From an uncultured Bacteroidales bacterium (GTDB lineage: Bacteria; Bacteroidota; Bacteroidia; Bacteroidales; P3), in assembly GCA_947179195.1 (NCBI GenBank), contig CAMXAS010000056.1:1-7566 (forward strand): DNA of 7,566 bases, in the 5' to 3' direction. Made by a program: the position numbers and the translations under genes. Numbering within the stretch: the first letter of the stretch is position 1; the number at the start of each line of letters is the position of its first letter. Of the stretch, positions 6,421 to 7,566 are shown piece after piece. Under the pieces are notes generated by a model. The model was not told the origin of the DNA. It worked only from the letters and a program-made list of their open reading frames with translations, and ran no database searches.

Positions 6421-7566
6421 CGGGCATAGAAGATTTTGCAGACGATGCGCTGGCTGCCGTCGGAGGTGGCGGCGAATACGAGCAATACGCCCGATTGCGG
6501 CCGCTTGCCCTGCATATTATAGCCGTTCCACGACAACTGGCTGCCCGTGGCGCGCCCTTCGTATATCAGATGGCCCGCCGCGTCCGTAATCTTGACTTCC
6601 GCATCGGTCGGCAGATTGCGGATAGATATATAACCCTCATAACTCGGCGGTACCGGATTCGGGAACGGCAGGGCTTCCGCCCCTTCTTCCGCAAACGGCC
6701 CAGTGCCCATATAGGAGCAGATACCGCTTCCCGTGGCCATAAAGACTTCGCCCGTATAGGGAATCATGCCGATGGCCGCAATCCTATCCGACAGCAAATC
6801 GGAATTTTCGGCGGTAAAATGCGCCACTTCCTGCGTACCGTCGGCCGAAACCAAAAACACGCCGTTCGATTCCGTCCCTATCCACTTGCGGTTGGCGCCG
6901 TCGCACACCATTGTCCGCACGGCCTCGTTGTGCAACAAGGCGATGAGATAGTAGCCGGACACCACCATGATATTCTTGCACTCCACCGAAGAATAACGGC
7001 CGTTCGGATTATCGAAGATCTCGGCGTGGCGGTCGATGAGTTTGATTCCGCGCTCCGTGCCCAACCACACATGGCCCACGGCATCTTCCAGCATACAATA
7101 CACGCGGCCGGTCGTCACGCTGCTGCCGTTGTTCTCGTCTATCTGCAAGCCTTTGATTGACGGGCCGTCCGCTTCGAACACATACACATTGTCGTTATTG
7201 TCGATGACCCAAATATGTTGCCAATAATCGACCATGACAGCGCCCAGCCGCTGCCCGGTCGTATATTCGGAAACGTCATAAGCCTGCCACGTGCCGTCGT
7301 GCCGGTATTCCAGCAAGGCGGTGGACGAGCCCGGATTCGTCATCCAAACGTCACCGTCGGCATCCAAGGCGATGCCATAGACCTTGACTTCGCCGCCTTG
7401 GGCTTGCAACGGGCTGTTCGCTTCCGTAAACCGGTTCACGACCTTGTTGTCGCGGATTTCCAACAGGCCGTCCACCGCCGAAGCCCAATAGTAATGCCCA
7501 GGTTGGGACGGGTCTTCCAACACCTGCACATTGGCAGAAAACGCGCCATAGTCCGCAATATTGTCC
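6417..7566 (-). CDS. porZ: PorZ-like type IX secretion protein, beta-propeller plus CTD (5' end cut by window edge)
   Basis: This is the C-terminal 382 residues of a larger secreted protein; the frame is open to the right edge, so the true start is outside. The visible part opens with GAFSANVQV and HYYWAS, typical of PorZ. It then shows propeller-type repeats with D-x-x-G-x-x-W cores: DADGDVWMT, VDYWQHIWV, EDAVGHVWLGTERG and DGANRKWIGTESNG. The last 83 residues form a type A T9SS C-terminal domain, with FPNPV, VKITDAAGHLIYEG, WNGYN, SGVLLVFA and a basic end. In Porphyromonas gingivalis, PorZ keeps its CTD, sits at the cell surface in the attachment complex with the sortase PorU, and delivers anionic LPS. 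It overlaps recO by 4 bp. An ordinary two-component-regulator propeller protein is less likely, because the chain ends in a CTD rather than a kinase. Confidence 0.85.
   Translation of the reverse strand, partial: DNIADYGAFSANVQVLEDPSQPGHYYWASAVDGLLEIRDNKVVNRFTEANSPLQAQGGEVKVYGIALDADGDVWMTNPGSSTALLEYRHDGTWQAYDVSEYTTGQRLGAVMVDYWQHIWVIDNNDNVYVFEADGPSIKGLQIDENNGSSVTTGRVYCMLEDAVGHVWLGTERGIKLIDRHAEIFDNPNGRYSSVECKNIMVVSGYYLIALLHNEAVRTMVCDGANRKWIGTESNGVFLVSADGTQEVAHFTAENSDLLSDRIAAIGMIPYTGEVFMATGSGICSYMGTGPFAEEGAEALPFPNPVPPSYEGYISIRNLPTDAEVKITDAAGHLIYEGRATGSQLSWNGYNMQGKRPQSGVLLVFAATSDGSQRIVCKIFYAR
6420..6668 (-). other. type IX secretion C-terminal (sorting-like) domain of the PorZ-like protein
   Basis: These are the last 83 codons before the stop, beginning at PFPNPV. 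The order FPNPV, VKITDAAG, GxxxWNGYN, SGVLLVF and a final KIFYAR matches type A CTDs, which route proteins through T9SS. In most cargo the CTD is cleaved by PorU; in PorZ it is retained. Which applies here cannot be decided from sequence alone. Confidence 0.8.

Noticed and set aside
7527..7529. GTG as a possible start codon for the PorZ-like gene
   Set aside because: The frame continues open to 7565 with family-like residues (DNIADYGAFSAN) upstream of the GTG. The gene is therefore truncated by the window, and this is an internal Val codon.
6417..7566. Hybrid two-component sensor with a regulator propeller
   Set aside because: Propeller repeats are present, but the chain ends in a T9SS CTD with no membrane helix, histidine kinase or response-regulator domain.

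Overview
The window looks like chromosomal housekeeping and envelope DNA from a GC-rich member of the Bacteroidota, most likely the order Bacteroidales. The evidence is the combination of a PorZ-type propeller protein with a type IX secretion (T9SS) C-terminal domain, a thiol-disulfide protein of the DUF4369/DUF5106/thioredoxin kind, a glutaminyl-cyclase-like M28 lipoprotein, TAnnTTTG-type -7 promoter elements, and almost no Shine-Dalgarno sequences. I cannot name the genus. Coding density is very high, and no RNA genes, mobile elements, CRISPR arrays or long repeats were seen.

Layout: positions 1-3989 hold a minus-strand run of four genes. In transcription order these are a glutaminyl-peptide cyclotransferase-like lipoprotein, a MOP-superfamily oligosaccharide flippase, dUTPase (dut, with a 4-bp ATGA overlap with the flippase), and a sugar-phosphate nucleotidyltransferase cut by the left edge. 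Positions 3990-4146 are an AT-rich divergent intergenic region carrying a plausible promoter for each side. Positions 4147-5637 encode the only plus-strand gene, a secreted thioredoxin-fold protein. After a 9-bp convergent gap comes a second minus-strand pair, recO (5647-6420) and, transcribed ahead of it, the C-terminal 382 codons of a PorZ-like protein that runs off the right edge. These two also overlap by ATGA.

How the genes may fit together: the nucleotidyltransferase and flippase would make and translocate a surface glycan. PorZ is known in Porphyromonas gingivalis as the T9SS component that delivers anionic LPS to the sortase. The cyclase-like lipoprotein would cap mature N-terminal glutamines made by signal peptidase I, and the divergently encoded secreted protein is itself predicted to begin with Gln after cleavage. 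dut and recO are DNA-metabolism genes embedded in these envelope operons. I see no convincing unknown system. The most interesting points are the cyclase/Gln-start neighbourhood and the closeness of T9SS and glycan genes.
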